Position numbers and translations under genes: made by a program. A stretch of 41,018 nt of DNA from an uncultured Alphaproteobacteria bacterium. Its GTDB lineage: Bacteria; Pseudomonadota; Alphaproteobacteria; Thalassobaculales; Thalassobaculaceae. The stretch covers positions 1-41,018 of the forward strand of contig CALMRI010000006.1 in the NCBI GenBank assembly GCA_937776645.1, in the 5' to 3' direction. Within the stretch, counting starts at the first letter, position 1, and each line of letters opens with the position of its first letter. Below the pieces are notes generated by a model that saw only the letters and a program-made list of their open reading frames with translations, did no database searches and was not told where the DNA came from. Positions 17,787 to 26,078 of this stretch are shown here, piece by piece.

Positions 17787-17936
17787 GCTGGCGGTGCCGT
17801 CCACACTCTGCCAACTCGGCCCGTCGCCCTCGAGCAACCGCAGATCGGTCAGTGATGGTGGTCGCTAGATATGAGTAGTGAATCTGAAAGCCGCCCGTTT
17901 AAATTGGACGATCGGATGCAAAGGGGGTCGGTTAAA

Positions 17937-18821
17937 ATGGTATCGCAGTCGCAATTCGAGGTCGTCCCAACCGGTGCCGCGCTTGGTGCTGATATCACCG
18001 GTCTGGATCTCGCCGTCCCCATCGACGAACCTTCCTTCGACCGGCTCGCGCGGGCCTGGGGGGATCATCTTGTCCTCAGGTTCCGTGACCAGAGCTTGGA
18101 TGAAGCGGCGCTGATAGAGTTCTCTGCTCAGTTTGGCGTGCTTGACGCCGCGCCGACACGGCCGGTCAACGTGCCCAATCACCCGACCCGGAACGAAATC
18201 AATATCGTCTCGAATATTATCGAGAATGGCACGCCGATCGGTGGGTTGGGCAATGCGGAACTCATCTGGCATCAGGACATGAGCTATAAGGATCTGCCGC
18301 CTAAAGCCAGCCTGCTTTATGCCATCGAGACGCCAGCGACCGGCGGCGATACGCATTTTTATAATTTATATTCGGCCTACGAGACCCTGCCGACGGAGCT
18401 GCGGGCGCGGATCGAAACGCTCTCTTGCAAGCATGATGCGACCCGCAATTCCGCCAGCCAGTTACGAGCTGGCTTCAATGCCGACTACACCAACAGCCAG
18501 CGGCCGGGCGCCGTCCATCCCCTGGTCGTCCGGCATCCGGACACGGGGCGAAAATCCCTCTATCTTGGACGCCGGCCCAACGCCTGGGTTGTTGGTTTGG
18601 CGGATTCTGACAGCGATCGATTACTGGACGTGCTTTGGGCACATGTCGAGGCGGGGTCGCTGCATTGGGCACAACAATGGCGGCCCGGTGATCTGGTTAT
18701 CTGGGACAATCGCTGCACCCTGCACCGGCGCGGCACGCTAGATCCAGCGCAACGACGTCTGATGTACCGCACCCAGGTGCGCGGCGGTCAGGCGCCATGC
18801 GCTGCCGGCGATTCCGGCTAA
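17937..18821 (+). CDS. TauD/TfdA family Fe(II)/2-oxoglutarate dioxygenase
   Basis: A 294-residue dioxygenase from the ATG at 17937, which has AAGGGGGT 9 bases upstream and gives the family start FEVVPTGAALGADITGLDL. A 22-codon longer frame from 17871 lacks a good ribosome-binding site. Iron ligands are His112 and Asp114 (IWHQDMSY) and His263 (NRCTLHRRG), with Arg278 (MYRTQ) for 2-oxoglutarate. Compared with the gene at 3371 it has the TauD-typical WHQDMSY block. Family members cleave taurine, 2,4-D or related compounds. It is followed, after 230 bases, by an NtaA/SnaA-type monooxygenase, a pairing that suggests work on sulfur- or nitrogen-substituted carbon. Confidence 0.92.
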   Translation: MVSQSQFEVVPTGAALGADITGLDLAVPIDEPSFDRLARAWGDHLVLRFRDQSLDEAALIEFSAQFGVLDAAPTRPVNVPNHPTRNEINIVSNIIENGTPIGGLGNAELIWHQDMSYKDLPPKASLLYAIETPATGGDTHFYNLYSAYETLPTELRARIETLSCKHDATRNSASQLRAGFNADYTNSQRPGAVHPLVVRHPDTGRKSLYLGRRPNAWVVGLADSDSDRLLDVLWAHVEAGSLHWAQQWRPGDLVIWDNRCTLHRRGTLDPAQRRLMYRTQVRGGQAPCAAGDSG

Positions 18822-19051
18822 ATTGATCGCGCTCTAGTAGCGATGACGAGCGAATACAATACCAACGCTATTGGCGGCTCGCGATGGCGGCGGGCGACAG
18901 GCTGGACCATCTTCGCGCGCAGTGCCGGTTATTCCGGCAACTCAATACCAACAGTCGCCTCGACCGTGATCCCAGCCAGCCTGACCAATCCGACTAACCA
19001 GCCGGAGAGCTACCCCGCTCTCTGGGCCTATTGAGGGGCGGAGGAGCACTC

Positions 19052-20404
19052 ATGGGCACCAAAGAAAGAGCTGGACCTCTGATGAGAAGACATCTCCACC
19101 TCAATCTGTTCATTCACAGCCGCGGCCATCACGAAGCCTCCTGGCGGCATCCGGACGCCTCGGCCTTGTCGGTGTTCGATATCGGCTATTACCAGGGCCT
19201 GGCGCACCGGGCTGAGGCGGGATTGTTCGACTCGATCTTCTTGGCCGACCAACTGGCCTTGGGGGACGATATCGTGAGCGGCCCGCGCACCGGCTTGGAG
19301 CCGATCACCGTGCTGGCGGCATTGGCGGCGAGCACCAGCCGGATTGGGCTGATCGCCACCGCGTCGACGACCTATAGCGAACCGTTTAATCTGGCCCGCC
19401 AGTTTGCCTCGATCGACCATATCAGCCAGGGTCGCGTGGGCTGGAACATCGTCACCTCCTGGTTGGCGACGGCGGCGAAAAACTATGGCGCAGGGGGGGC
19501 GCTCAGTCATGCCGATCGCTATGAGCGTGGCGAGGAGTTTATGACCGTGGTGCAGGCCTTGTGGGACAGTTGGGCGGTCGATGCGGTACTGGACGACCGG
19601 TCCGCCGGTCACTATGCCCGCGCCGGCGCCATCCGGGCGATCGATCACCACGGCAAATACTATCAAGTCGCCGGACCGTTGAATGTGCCGCGATGCCCGC
19701 AAGGACGCCCGGTCCTGGTGCAGGCCGGCTCGTCCGAGACCGGTCGCGATTTTGCCGCGCGCCACGCCGAGGCGATCTTTACTGCGCAGATGGAGAAAGC
19801 TACGGCGCGAGATTTTTATCGAGATCTCAAAGCCCGTGTGGTTGCCGCTGGCCGGGCTCCGTTGCAAGCGTTGATTCTGCCGGGGCTAAGCCCGCTGATC
19901 GCCGGGACCGAGACCGAAGCCAGGCGGATGAGTGACGATCTCGGCGCGTTGACCGATCCCGAGGTTGGCCGCAACCGGCTCTCGGCGCGCTTCGGTGGCC
20001 ATGACTTCTCGCATCTGCCGCTGGACAGGCCGTTGACGCCGCAGGACTTCCCGGATCCCGCAACCGTTGAGGCGGCGCGCAGCCGGACCGAGGTGATTGT
20101 CGGCTTGGTGCGGCGCGAGACGCCAACTCTGCGCCAGTTATTGGCGATGCTGGCCGGCGCGCGCGGCCATCACACTTTCGCTGGGACGCCGGAACAGGTC
20201 GCCGACCTGATGCAGGATTGGTTCAACGACGGCGCCGCCGATGGGTTCAACATCATGCCCCCGGTGCTGCCCTCGATGCTTGAGGTGTTCATCAGCGAGG
20301 TGGTGCCGATTTTGCAGCGGCGCGGGCTTTTTCGGTCCGACTATCAGGGTGAGACATTGCGGGCGCATTATGGCCTGCAGGAGCCGGTGAGCCAATTTGA
20401 TTGA
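19052..20404 (+). CDS. NtaA/SnaA/DszA (SoxA) family FMN-dependent monooxygenase
   Basis: A 450-residue luciferase-like monooxygenase of the nitrilotriacetate/dibenzothiophene-sulfone type. Family marks: HLHLNLFIHSRGHHEASWRH near the N-terminus, LFDSIFLADQLALG, the ASTTYSEPFNLARQFASIDH block, SQGRVGWNIVTSWL, and PVLVQAGSSETGRDFAARHAE. These enzymes use FMNH2 from a separate reductase to cleave C-N or C-S bonds. The ATG at 19052 is preceded by GGAGGA at 6-7 bases; a TTG frame from 19031 is also open but less likely. It sits between a TauD-family dioxygenase and the HMG-CoA-lyase/CoA-transferase pair. No flavin reductase is visible in the window. Confidence 0.92.
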   Translation: MGTKERAGPLMRRHLHLNLFIHSRGHHEASWRHPDASALSVFDIGYYQGLAHRAEAGLFDSIFLADQLALGDDIVSGPRTGLEPITVLAALAASTSRIGLIATASTTYSEPFNLARQFASIDHISQGRVGWNIVTSWLATAAKNYGAGGALSHADRYERGEEFMTVVQALWDSWAVDAVLDDRSAGHYARAGAIRAIDHHGKYYQVAGPLNVPRCPQGRPVLVQAGSSETGRDFAARHAEAIFTAQMEKATARDFYRDLKARVVAAGRAPLQALILPGLSPLIAGTETEARRMSDDLGALTDPEVGRNRLSARFGGHDFSHLPLDRPLTPQDFPDPATVEAARSRTEVIVGLVRRETPTLRQLLAMLAGARGHHTFAGTPEQVADLMQDWFNDGAADGFNIMPPVLPSMLEVFISEVVPILQRRGLFRSDYQGETLRAHYGLQEPVSQFD

Positions 20405-20593
20405 TCGACTGTGAACGACCCGCCGGCGATCCCTGGCGTGCTCAGCGCAACGACAAGATAAACGAATCCTACCCAGATGATGTTGCCTGAATTATTTGCT
20501 CCCGGATGGTTCCGCTCGGTTTGTCTGGCATGGTTTTGTTGGATTGAGCCCGATGTTAGTCTCCATCCAAACTAGTCCTGAGAGGGAGGATCG

Positions 20594-21559
20594 ATGATGA
20601 GTGACCTGCCGAGCCGCGTCGAAATTCACGAGGAAGGCCCGCGCGAAGGCTTTCAAATCGAGCCCGGTCCGATTCCTACCGCCGACAAAGTTAAGTTGAT
20701 CGAGGCGCTGTCCGAGACGGGGTTGACCCATATCCAGGCTTGCTCCTTCGTCAACCCTCGTCTGGTGCCGGGCTGGGCCGATGCCGAAGCCGTGGTCGAG
20801 GGGTTCAAGCCGGTCGACGGCGTCCATTACACTGGCCTCTATTTTAACGGGAACGGCTTTGATCGGGCGCGGAAATATCTGGGTAAATTGACCCTGTCCG
20901 GCTCAATCTCTCTGACCGCCTCGGAGGGCTTTACCAAGAAGAATCTGAACCGCACTCATGCGGAGAACCTGGCTGGGATGAGGCGTCAGGCCGAGGCGCA
21001 TCTGGCCAATGAAATTCCGGTCAACCGGGTTGGTGTCATGGCGGCGTTCGGCTGCAACTACCAGGGCGATATCGCCCCGTCTCAGGTGATCAAGACCCTA
21101 CAAGACGGCATGCAAATCGCCGAGGAGACCGGCGCCAAGATCACCCTATTCTCGCTCGCCGATACGATGGGCTGGGCCGCACCGCACCGAATTGAGCAGG
21201 TGATCGGCGCGGTCCGTGACCGCTGGCCCGAGATGACGCTGTCGTTGCATCTGCATGATACCCGGGGGTTGGCGGTGGCTAATGCTCATGCCGGACTAAA
21301 GATGGGGGTCAGCCGATTCGACTCTACCGTCGGCGGCCTCGGCGGCTGTCCCTTCGCCGGCCAACCCAAGGCGGCTGGCAATATCGCCACCGAAGAGCTG
21401 GTGCTGCTGTGTGAGGAAATGGGCATCGATACCGGCGTCGATCTCGACAATCTGATCGAGGTTGGGCGCCTGGCCGAAGACATAGTTGGCCACCAACTGC
21501 CCAGCGAACTGCTTCACGCGGGAAGCCTGAACGCGTTCCGCCGGGAGGCGCTGCACTGA
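20594..21559 (+). CDS. Hydroxymethylglutaryl-CoA lyase-like DRE-TIM metallolyase
   Basis: A 321-residue lyase of the HMG-CoA lyase group, which splits 3-hydroxy-3-methylglutaryl-CoA into acetyl-CoA and acetoacetate. Metal-binding HxH is at His219/His221 (SLHLHDTRG), and the active-site Cys252 lies in the GGLGGCPFAG signature. The N-terminal active-site motif reads GPREGFQ (15-21), with Glu18 where classical lyases have Asp (GPRDGLQ); that Asp is a metal and catalytic residue in the human enzyme, so the substrate may be a relative of HMG-CoA. GGGAGG precedes the ATG. The stop codon overlaps the start of the CoA-transferase by one base (TGATG). Confidence 0.88.
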   Translation: MMSDLPSRVEIHEEGPREGFQIEPGPIPTADKVKLIEALSETGLTHIQACSFVNPRLVPGWADAEAVVEGFKPVDGVHYTGLYFNGNGFDRARKYLGKLTLSGSISLTASEGFTKKNLNRTHAENLAGMRRQAEAHLANEIPVNRVGVMAAFGCNYQGDIAPSQVIKTLQDGMQIAEETGAKITLFSLADTMGWAAPHRIEQVIGAVRDRWPEMTLSLHLHDTRGLAVANAHAGLKMGVSRFDSTVGGLGGCPFAGQPKAAGNIATEELVLLCEEMGIDTGVDLDNLIEVGRLAEDIVGHQLPSELLHAGSLNAFRREALH

Positions 21560-22761
21560 TGTCAGCGACGCCGCTTGCCGGGTTGCGGGTGTTGGAGTTT
21601 TCGCACACCGTCATGGGGCCGACCGCCGGGCTGCTGTTTGCCGAGCTTGGCGCCGATGTAATCAAGGTGGAGCCGGCGCCGGACGGCGACCGGACCCGCC
21701 GCCTGGGTGGTTTCGGCGCCGGGTTCTTCGCCGGGTTCAACCGCAACAAGCGTAGTCTGGCCATCGATCTAAAATCCATCGAGGGCCAGGCCGTTTTGCA
21801 TCGCTTGGTGCCGGCCGTCGATATCGTGCTGGAAAATTTCGGTCCCGGTACAATGGAGCGGTTGGGCTGCGGCTATGAACATCTCGCGCCGTTGAATGAC
21901 CGGCTGATTTATTTGGCGCTGAAAGGCTATCTCGCCGGACCGTATGAACATCGCCCGGCCCTGGACGAAGTGGTGCAGTTCCAGGCTGGTCTGGCCTGGA
22001 TGACCGGCCCGCCGGGGCAGCCGCTGCGGGCCGGAGCCTCGGTGATCGACATCATGGGAGCGATGTTTGGGGTGATCGCGGTGCAGGCGGCGTTGCGTGA
22101 ACGCGATACCACGGGCAAGGGCCAGCGGGTTTCAAGCTCGCTATTCGAAAGCGCGGTGTTTCTGATGAGCACCCATATGGCCGGGATGGCGGCGACCGGA
22201 TTGGAGATGCGTCCGATGCCGGCGCGACGCGGCGCCTGGGCCATTTACGAGGTGTTTGATACCGCCGGTGAGGGGCAGTTGTTCATCGGCGTGACCTCGG
22301 ACCAGCAATGGGAGCGGTTTGTGGAGGAGTTTGGCTTGCAGGCGCTGGCCATGGACCCGCGCCTAGCCACCAACGTCACCCGGCTCGACGAGCGGGACTG
22401 GCTGATCCCGGCGCTGCAGGAGGCTCTGTCGAAACTTCCGCAAAAGGAGGTCGAGCAGCGTTGTGAGCGCTGCAACGTTTCCTGGGCCCCGGTTGGTAAG
22501 CCCGGTGATTTGTTCGAGAACCCGCATCTGCTGGCGGCCGGCGGCTTGGTGAATGTATTCGTCTCGCGCTTTGGCGGCGATGGCGGAAAAATGGCTGGAC
22601 TGCCGGCGCTACCAATGGAATTCGGCGCGGCGCGCCAGCGCCCCGGCCTGACCCGTCAACCGCCGAGGGTCGGCGAGCATAGCGCCGAGATCCTCGGGGA
22701 AGCCGGGTTCACCACCGAAGATGTCGCCGGCTTAGCGCAGCGCGGCTTGATCGTCGGATAG
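21559..22761 (+). CDS. CaiB/BaiF family (class III) CoA-transferase
   Basis: A 400-residue family III CoA-transferase. The N-terminal block LRVLEFSHTVMGPTAG, ELGADVIKVEPAPDGD near residues 29-44, RNKRSLAIDLKS and the nucleophilic Asp136 in HRPALDEVVQFQ are all present. The family moves CoA from a donor such as succinyl-CoA to a free carboxylic acid through an aspartyl-CoA intermediate. Translational coupling with the lyase (start overlaps its stop) implies that it makes the lyase substrate, for example activating 3-hydroxy-3-methylglutarate or an analogue. It has the full family length and no sign of decay. Confidence 0.92.
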   Translation: MSATPLAGLRVLEFSHTVMGPTAGLLFAELGADVIKVEPAPDGDRTRRLGGFGAGFFAGFNRNKRSLAIDLKSIEGQAVLHRLVPAVDIVLENFGPGTMERLGCGYEHLAPLNDRLIYLALKGYLAGPYEHRPALDEVVQFQAGLAWMTGPPGQPLRAGASVIDIMGAMFGVIAVQAALRERDTTGKGQRVSSSLFESAVFLMSTHMAGMAATGLEMRPMPARRGAWAIYEVFDTAGEGQLFIGVTSDQQWERFVEEFGLQALAMDPRLATNVTRLDERDWLIPALQEALSKLPQKEVEQRCERCNVSWAPVGKPGDLFENPHLLAAGGLVNVFVSRFGGDGGKMAGLPALPMEFGAARQRPGLTRQPPRVGEHSAEILGEAGFTTEDVAGLAQRGLIVG

Positions 22762-22775
22762 GCCTGATCAGCCCG

Positions 22776-23276
22776 GTGGCGCTGGTACCGGAAGACTCGG
22801 TGGTCACGGAGGTCGATATGGGAGCCTGGGACCGGACCCTCCCGCTGGACCTGAAGGGGCCCTTCCTGTTCAGCCGGTTCGGTGTTCCCAGGATCATCCA
22901 GAGTGGCGGCGGCGCGGTAGTTAATGTCTCCTCGGTCGTGGCGTTGCGGGGCAATCATCCCGCTCATGTCTATGCGGCGGCCATGGGTGGCTTGATCTTT
23001 GTCACCCGAAGCCTCGCTGGCGCTTGTTCCGCCGAACGGGTGCGAACAAACGTCATCTGCCCAGGCATGATCGCTACCGACCGGATCAAGAACCGCTATG
23101 TCAGCCAGGTGCTATCGAACCGCCAGTCTACCATGGTGTCGTCCATGACGGCCTATCCCTTTGGTTCGGGAGAGCCCCAGGGCATCGCAAATATCGCGTT
23201 GTTCTTGGTCTCGGACGAGTCGCGGATGGTTAATGGCGCGGTGATCCCGGCCGAAGGCGGGATCACCGCGTATTGA
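22776..23276 (+). pseudogene. N-terminally truncated SDR remnant
   Basis: The 166-codon frame covers only the C-terminal two-thirds of a short-chain dehydrogenase: AVVNVSSVVAL, the tyrosine block HVYAAAMGGLIFVTRSLA, RVRTNVICPGMIATD and the end FLVSDESRMVNGAVIPAEGG. The whole N-terminal nucleotide-binding TGxxxGxG half is missing, the YxxxK lysine is Met70, and the conserved Asn of the NLKG segment is Asp26. The frame simply emerges 14 bases after the CoA-transferase stop with a GTG as first possible start. Loss of domain and of active-site residues argues for a dead fragment left by a deletion, though the frame itself is still open. Confidence 0.8.
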
Positions 23277-23314
23277 GGGCCAGGCGGGGTCGCCGTTCTC
23301 TTAATCTTTTGTTC

Positions 23315-23332
23315 ATTAAGTTAAATTAAGTT
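23315..23332. repeat. 10-bp-period tandem ATTAAGTT repeat upstream of yajQ
   Basis: ATTAAGTT occurs at 23315-23322 and again at 23325-23332, one helical turn apart, in an AT-rich patch of the yajQ upstream region. It could be an operator or promoter element; function is unproven. Confidence 0.4.
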
Positions 23333-23468
23333 GAGGCTGCTGAATATTGATCTGGTGGCGCGACGGATTAAGGCGGGCGGAAGCCATCGGCCTCGCTCAC
23401 ACCACTAGCCCGAGGCGTTAAAATCGCTATGGTTTAATGATTGTGGACAAACTGAAAAGTAGACTGCC

Positions 23469-23957
23469 ATGCCCTCTTTTGATGTCGTTTCGCGTACGGA
23501 ATTGCCTGAAGTGGATAATGCCCTGCAAGGCGCCATGCGGGAAATCTCCACCCGCTTTGACTTCAAGGGTAGCCAATGCTCGATTGAGCGGGCCGACGAG
23601 GTGATCACGGTCAAGGCTGATGACGATTTGAAGTTGAAACAGGTCCATGAACTGCTGCGCGGTTATCTGGCCAAGCGCAAGGTGGATCACAAAGCCCTGG
23701 AATTCAAAGAACCGGAGAAAGCATCCGGCAACTCGGTCCGTCAGAGCATTCTGATCAAGCAGGGCATTGAGCGGGATTTGGCGCAAAAGGTGGTCAAAGC
23801 GGTCAAGGCCGCCAAGCTGAAGAATATCCAGGTCGCCATTCAGGGGGACGAATTGCGGGTCAGTGGCAAGAAACGGGACGAGCTGCAAGCCGCCATTGCC
23901 CTGATCAAGGAGATGAAGCTGGAGCAACCCCTGCAATATGTGAATTTCCGCGATTAG
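23469..23957 (+). CDS. yajQ: YajQ family nucleotide-binding protein
   Basis: A 162-residue cytosolic YajQ protein with two ferredoxin-like RNA-binding-type folds. The start MPSFDVVSRTELPEVDNAL, FDFKGSQCSIE (near 36-46), the KRKVDHKALEF block and the C-terminus IKEMKLEQPLQYVNFRD are almost invariant in the family. Members bind cyclic di-GMP in Xanthomonas and Pseudomonas and have been linked to translation elsewhere. Full length, no anomalies. It is a single gene after the catabolic block and marks the return to core genome. Confidence 0.97.
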   Translation: MPSFDVVSRTELPEVDNALQGAMREISTRFDFKGSQCSIERADEVITVKADDDLKLKQVHELLRGYLAKRKVDHKALEFKEPEKASGNSVRQSILIKQGIERDLAQKVVKAVKAAKLKNIQVAIQGDELRVSGKKRDELQAAIALIKEMKLEQPLQYVNFRD

Positions 23958-24029
23958 CCGTTGCCTCGGGCGGGTCTGTAAGACTACCGAGTCGCCGGCG
24001 ATATCAAGGTTGAACCAGGGATAGAGTAC

Positions 24030-25670
24030 ATGGTTGCTTCGCAAACAGTCGCCGATGAGCTCGACCCTGATAGGCTCGGCCATTTCGACGCCATCATCAT
24101 CGGTGCCGGGGTCGCCGGCATGTACCAGCTGTATCGCTTGCGTGAGTTGGGGATGCGGGTACGGGTGCTTGAAGCCGGCAGTGACGTTGGAGGTACTTGG
24201 TACTGGTGCCGGTACCCGGGCGCCCGATTTGATTCCGAAAGCTGGTCTTATGGCTATTCCTTCTCCGAGGAGCTGCTGCAGGAATGGAGCTGGCCAGAAC
24301 ATTTCGCGGCCCAGCCGGATACGCTGCGTTATCTCAACTATGTGGCCGATAAATTCGATTTCCGCCGGGACATTCAGTTCAACAGCCGGGTCGTCGCGGC
24401 GCATTTCGATGATGCCGCGAGCCGCTGGACGGTGACCGTGGAAAGCGGCGAGCACGTCAGCGCGCCGATGATGATCACCGCGCTTGGCCCGCTCTCGGCG
24501 TTCACCCTGCCGAACATTCCAGGCCGCGACAGTTATCGAGGGCCAGCTTTCCACACCGCGCGCTGGCCGCACGAGCCGGTGAACTTTAAGGGTAAGCGGG
24601 TCGGGATTATTGGCACCGGCGCCACCGCTATCCAAACCATCCAGACCATCGCCAAGGATGTTGAGCACCTGACGGTGTTCCAGCGCACGCCGAACTGGGC
24701 GGCGCCGCTGCACAACTCCAAGATCACCGACGAAGAGCAGAAGAAGATCAAGGCCAGCTTCCCAGAAATTTATGAGCGCTGCCGCCAGACCGTGGCCTGT
24801 TTCATTCACAACCCGGATCCGCGCAAGACCCTGGATGTGTCGCCACAGGAGCGCGAAGCGTTCTGGGAGAAACTGTATTCGGAGCCGGGGTTCGGCATCT
24901 GGATCGGCAACTTCAAGGACATGATGACCGACGAGAAGGCTAACGCCCTGGCGACTGAGTTTGCCACCAAGAAAATCCGCCAGCGCGTCAAGGATCCGAA
25001 AGTCGCCGATCTGCTGACCCCGAAAAACCATGGCTTCGGCACCCGTCGCCTGCCCTTGGAGAGCGGCTATTACGAGGCCTACAACCAGGACAATGTGCTG
25101 CTGGTGGATATCAACAAGACGCCGATCGAGCGGATCACGCCGGAGGGCATCAAGACCAGCGACCAGGAATACGCCTTCGACCTGATGATCTATGCCACCG
25201 GTTTCGACGGGGTCACCGGCCCCTATGATCGCATCGATATCCGCGGCAGTGGCGGACGCTGTCTGAAGGACGAATGGGTCGACATGCCCCGCACGTTGCT
25301 CGGTATGCAGACCGAGGGCTATCCCAATATGTTCATGATTTTGGGACCGCATACGGCGCGCGGCAACATTCCCCGGAACATCGAGGAAGTCGTGGAATGG
25401 CAGACCGGCCTGATAAAATACATGCGCGAGCACGGCCTGACGCGGGTTGAGCCGCGTAGCGAGGCGGTCGATGATTGGGTCACCGTGGTGAACGAAGCCT
25501 CCGCCGGCTTGTTGTCGTCAAAAATTGGTTCCTGGCAAACCGGGGTGAACCGCAATGTGGAAGGCCGGAACGTGCCCCGGGTGCTGGGCTATAACGGCGG
25601 CGCGGTCAGATACCGAGGCAAAATTGAGAAGGAAGCGGCCGAGGGGTACCCGGACTTCCGATTCGGTTGA
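24030..25670 (+). CDS. Flavin-containing (Baeyer-Villiger type) monooxygenase
   Basis: A 546-residue FAD/NADPH monooxygenase of the cyclohexanone monooxygenase type. The FAD motif GAGVAG is at residues 25-30, GGTWYWCRYPGARFD at 54-68 and the second Rossmann motif GIIGTGATA at 192-200. The Baeyer-Villiger fingerprint is present as YRGPAFHTARWP (169-180), with Tyr in place of the first Phe. Such enzymes convert ketones to esters or lactones with O2 and NADPH. AGGGAT lies ahead of the ATG. It is monocistronic and convergent with the M20 gene. The natural ketone is unknown; terpenoid or steroid ketones are possible. Confidence 0.93.
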   Translation: MVASQTVADELDPDRLGHFDAIIIGAGVAGMYQLYRLRELGMRVRVLEAGSDVGGTWYWCRYPGARFDSESWSYGYSFSEELLQEWSWPEHFAAQPDTLRYLNYVADKFDFRRDIQFNSRVVAAHFDDAASRWTVTVESGEHVSAPMMITALGPLSAFTLPNIPGRDSYRGPAFHTARWPHEPVNFKGKRVGIIGTGATAIQTIQTIAKDVEHLTVFQRTPNWAAPLHNSKITDEEQKKIKASFPEIYERCRQTVACFIHNPDPRKTLDVSPQEREAFWEKLYSEPGFGIWIGNFKDMMTDEKANALATEFATKKIRQRVKDPKVADLLTPKNHGFGTRRLPLESGYYEAYNQDNVLLVDINKTPIERITPEGIKTSDQEYAFDLMIYATGFDGVTGPYDRIDIRGSGGRCLKDEWVDMPRTLLGMQTEGYPNMFMILGPHTARGNIPRNIEEVVEWQTGLIKYMREHGLTRVEPRSEAVDDWVTVVNEASAGLLSSKIGSWQTGVNRNVEGRNVPRVLGYNGGAVRYRGKIEKEAAEGYPDFRFG

Positions 25671-26078
25671 TGTTTTGCTGATTTATTCACCGACGACCCG
25701 ATTAACGGAGCAAGCCTCGCTGTCGGCTGTCGGCTGATTTTGGCGCCTCAGATCCCGCCGAGTGGAAGCCATTCAATGGCAATTGAGTGCGTATCCAATG
25801 ACCTCCACGAATGCCCTAATGGAGACATGGAGACCGAGAAATTCTTAGTTGTCAAAGCGCACTACTTATCTCTATCGCGACTAACTTTCTGACACGTAAG
25901 GGGATTATGTTTAAAAGTGGAGGCTGTCCCAGATAACTAACCCATATGTTGTGTAACCCATTATCTCAATTTCGATAATTGGTTGGATGGGTGACTGTTA
26001 TTGAAACGCCACTCGCATTCCTTCAAAAATAGCCCAAACCATCGCCTCGCTCCTTCCCTAATGACGCGTCTGCCCGAT
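25671..26078. other. AT-rich convergent intergenic region with imperfect hairpin
   Basis: A 408-base gap between convergent genes, visibly richer in A+T than its surroundings. It holds an 11-bp inverted repeat with one mismatch (AACCCATTATC at 25955-25965, GATAATTGGTT at 25974-25984, 8-base loop). A GGCTGTCCCAGATAACTAAC string at 25922-25941 faintly resembles insertion-sequence ends. No transposase frame and no second matching end were found. The hairpin may serve as a bidirectional terminator. Confidence 0.4.

Noticed and set aside
18843..19034. 63-codon frame between the TauD and NtaA-type genes
   Set aside because: Low-complexity composition, no start signal and no family resemblance; treated as intergenic.
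23427..25433. 668-codon open frame on the minus strand
   Set aside because: It lies antisense to yajQ and the Baeyer-Villiger monooxygenase, both clear genes. Its sequence shows no domain pattern and mirrors their codon bias.
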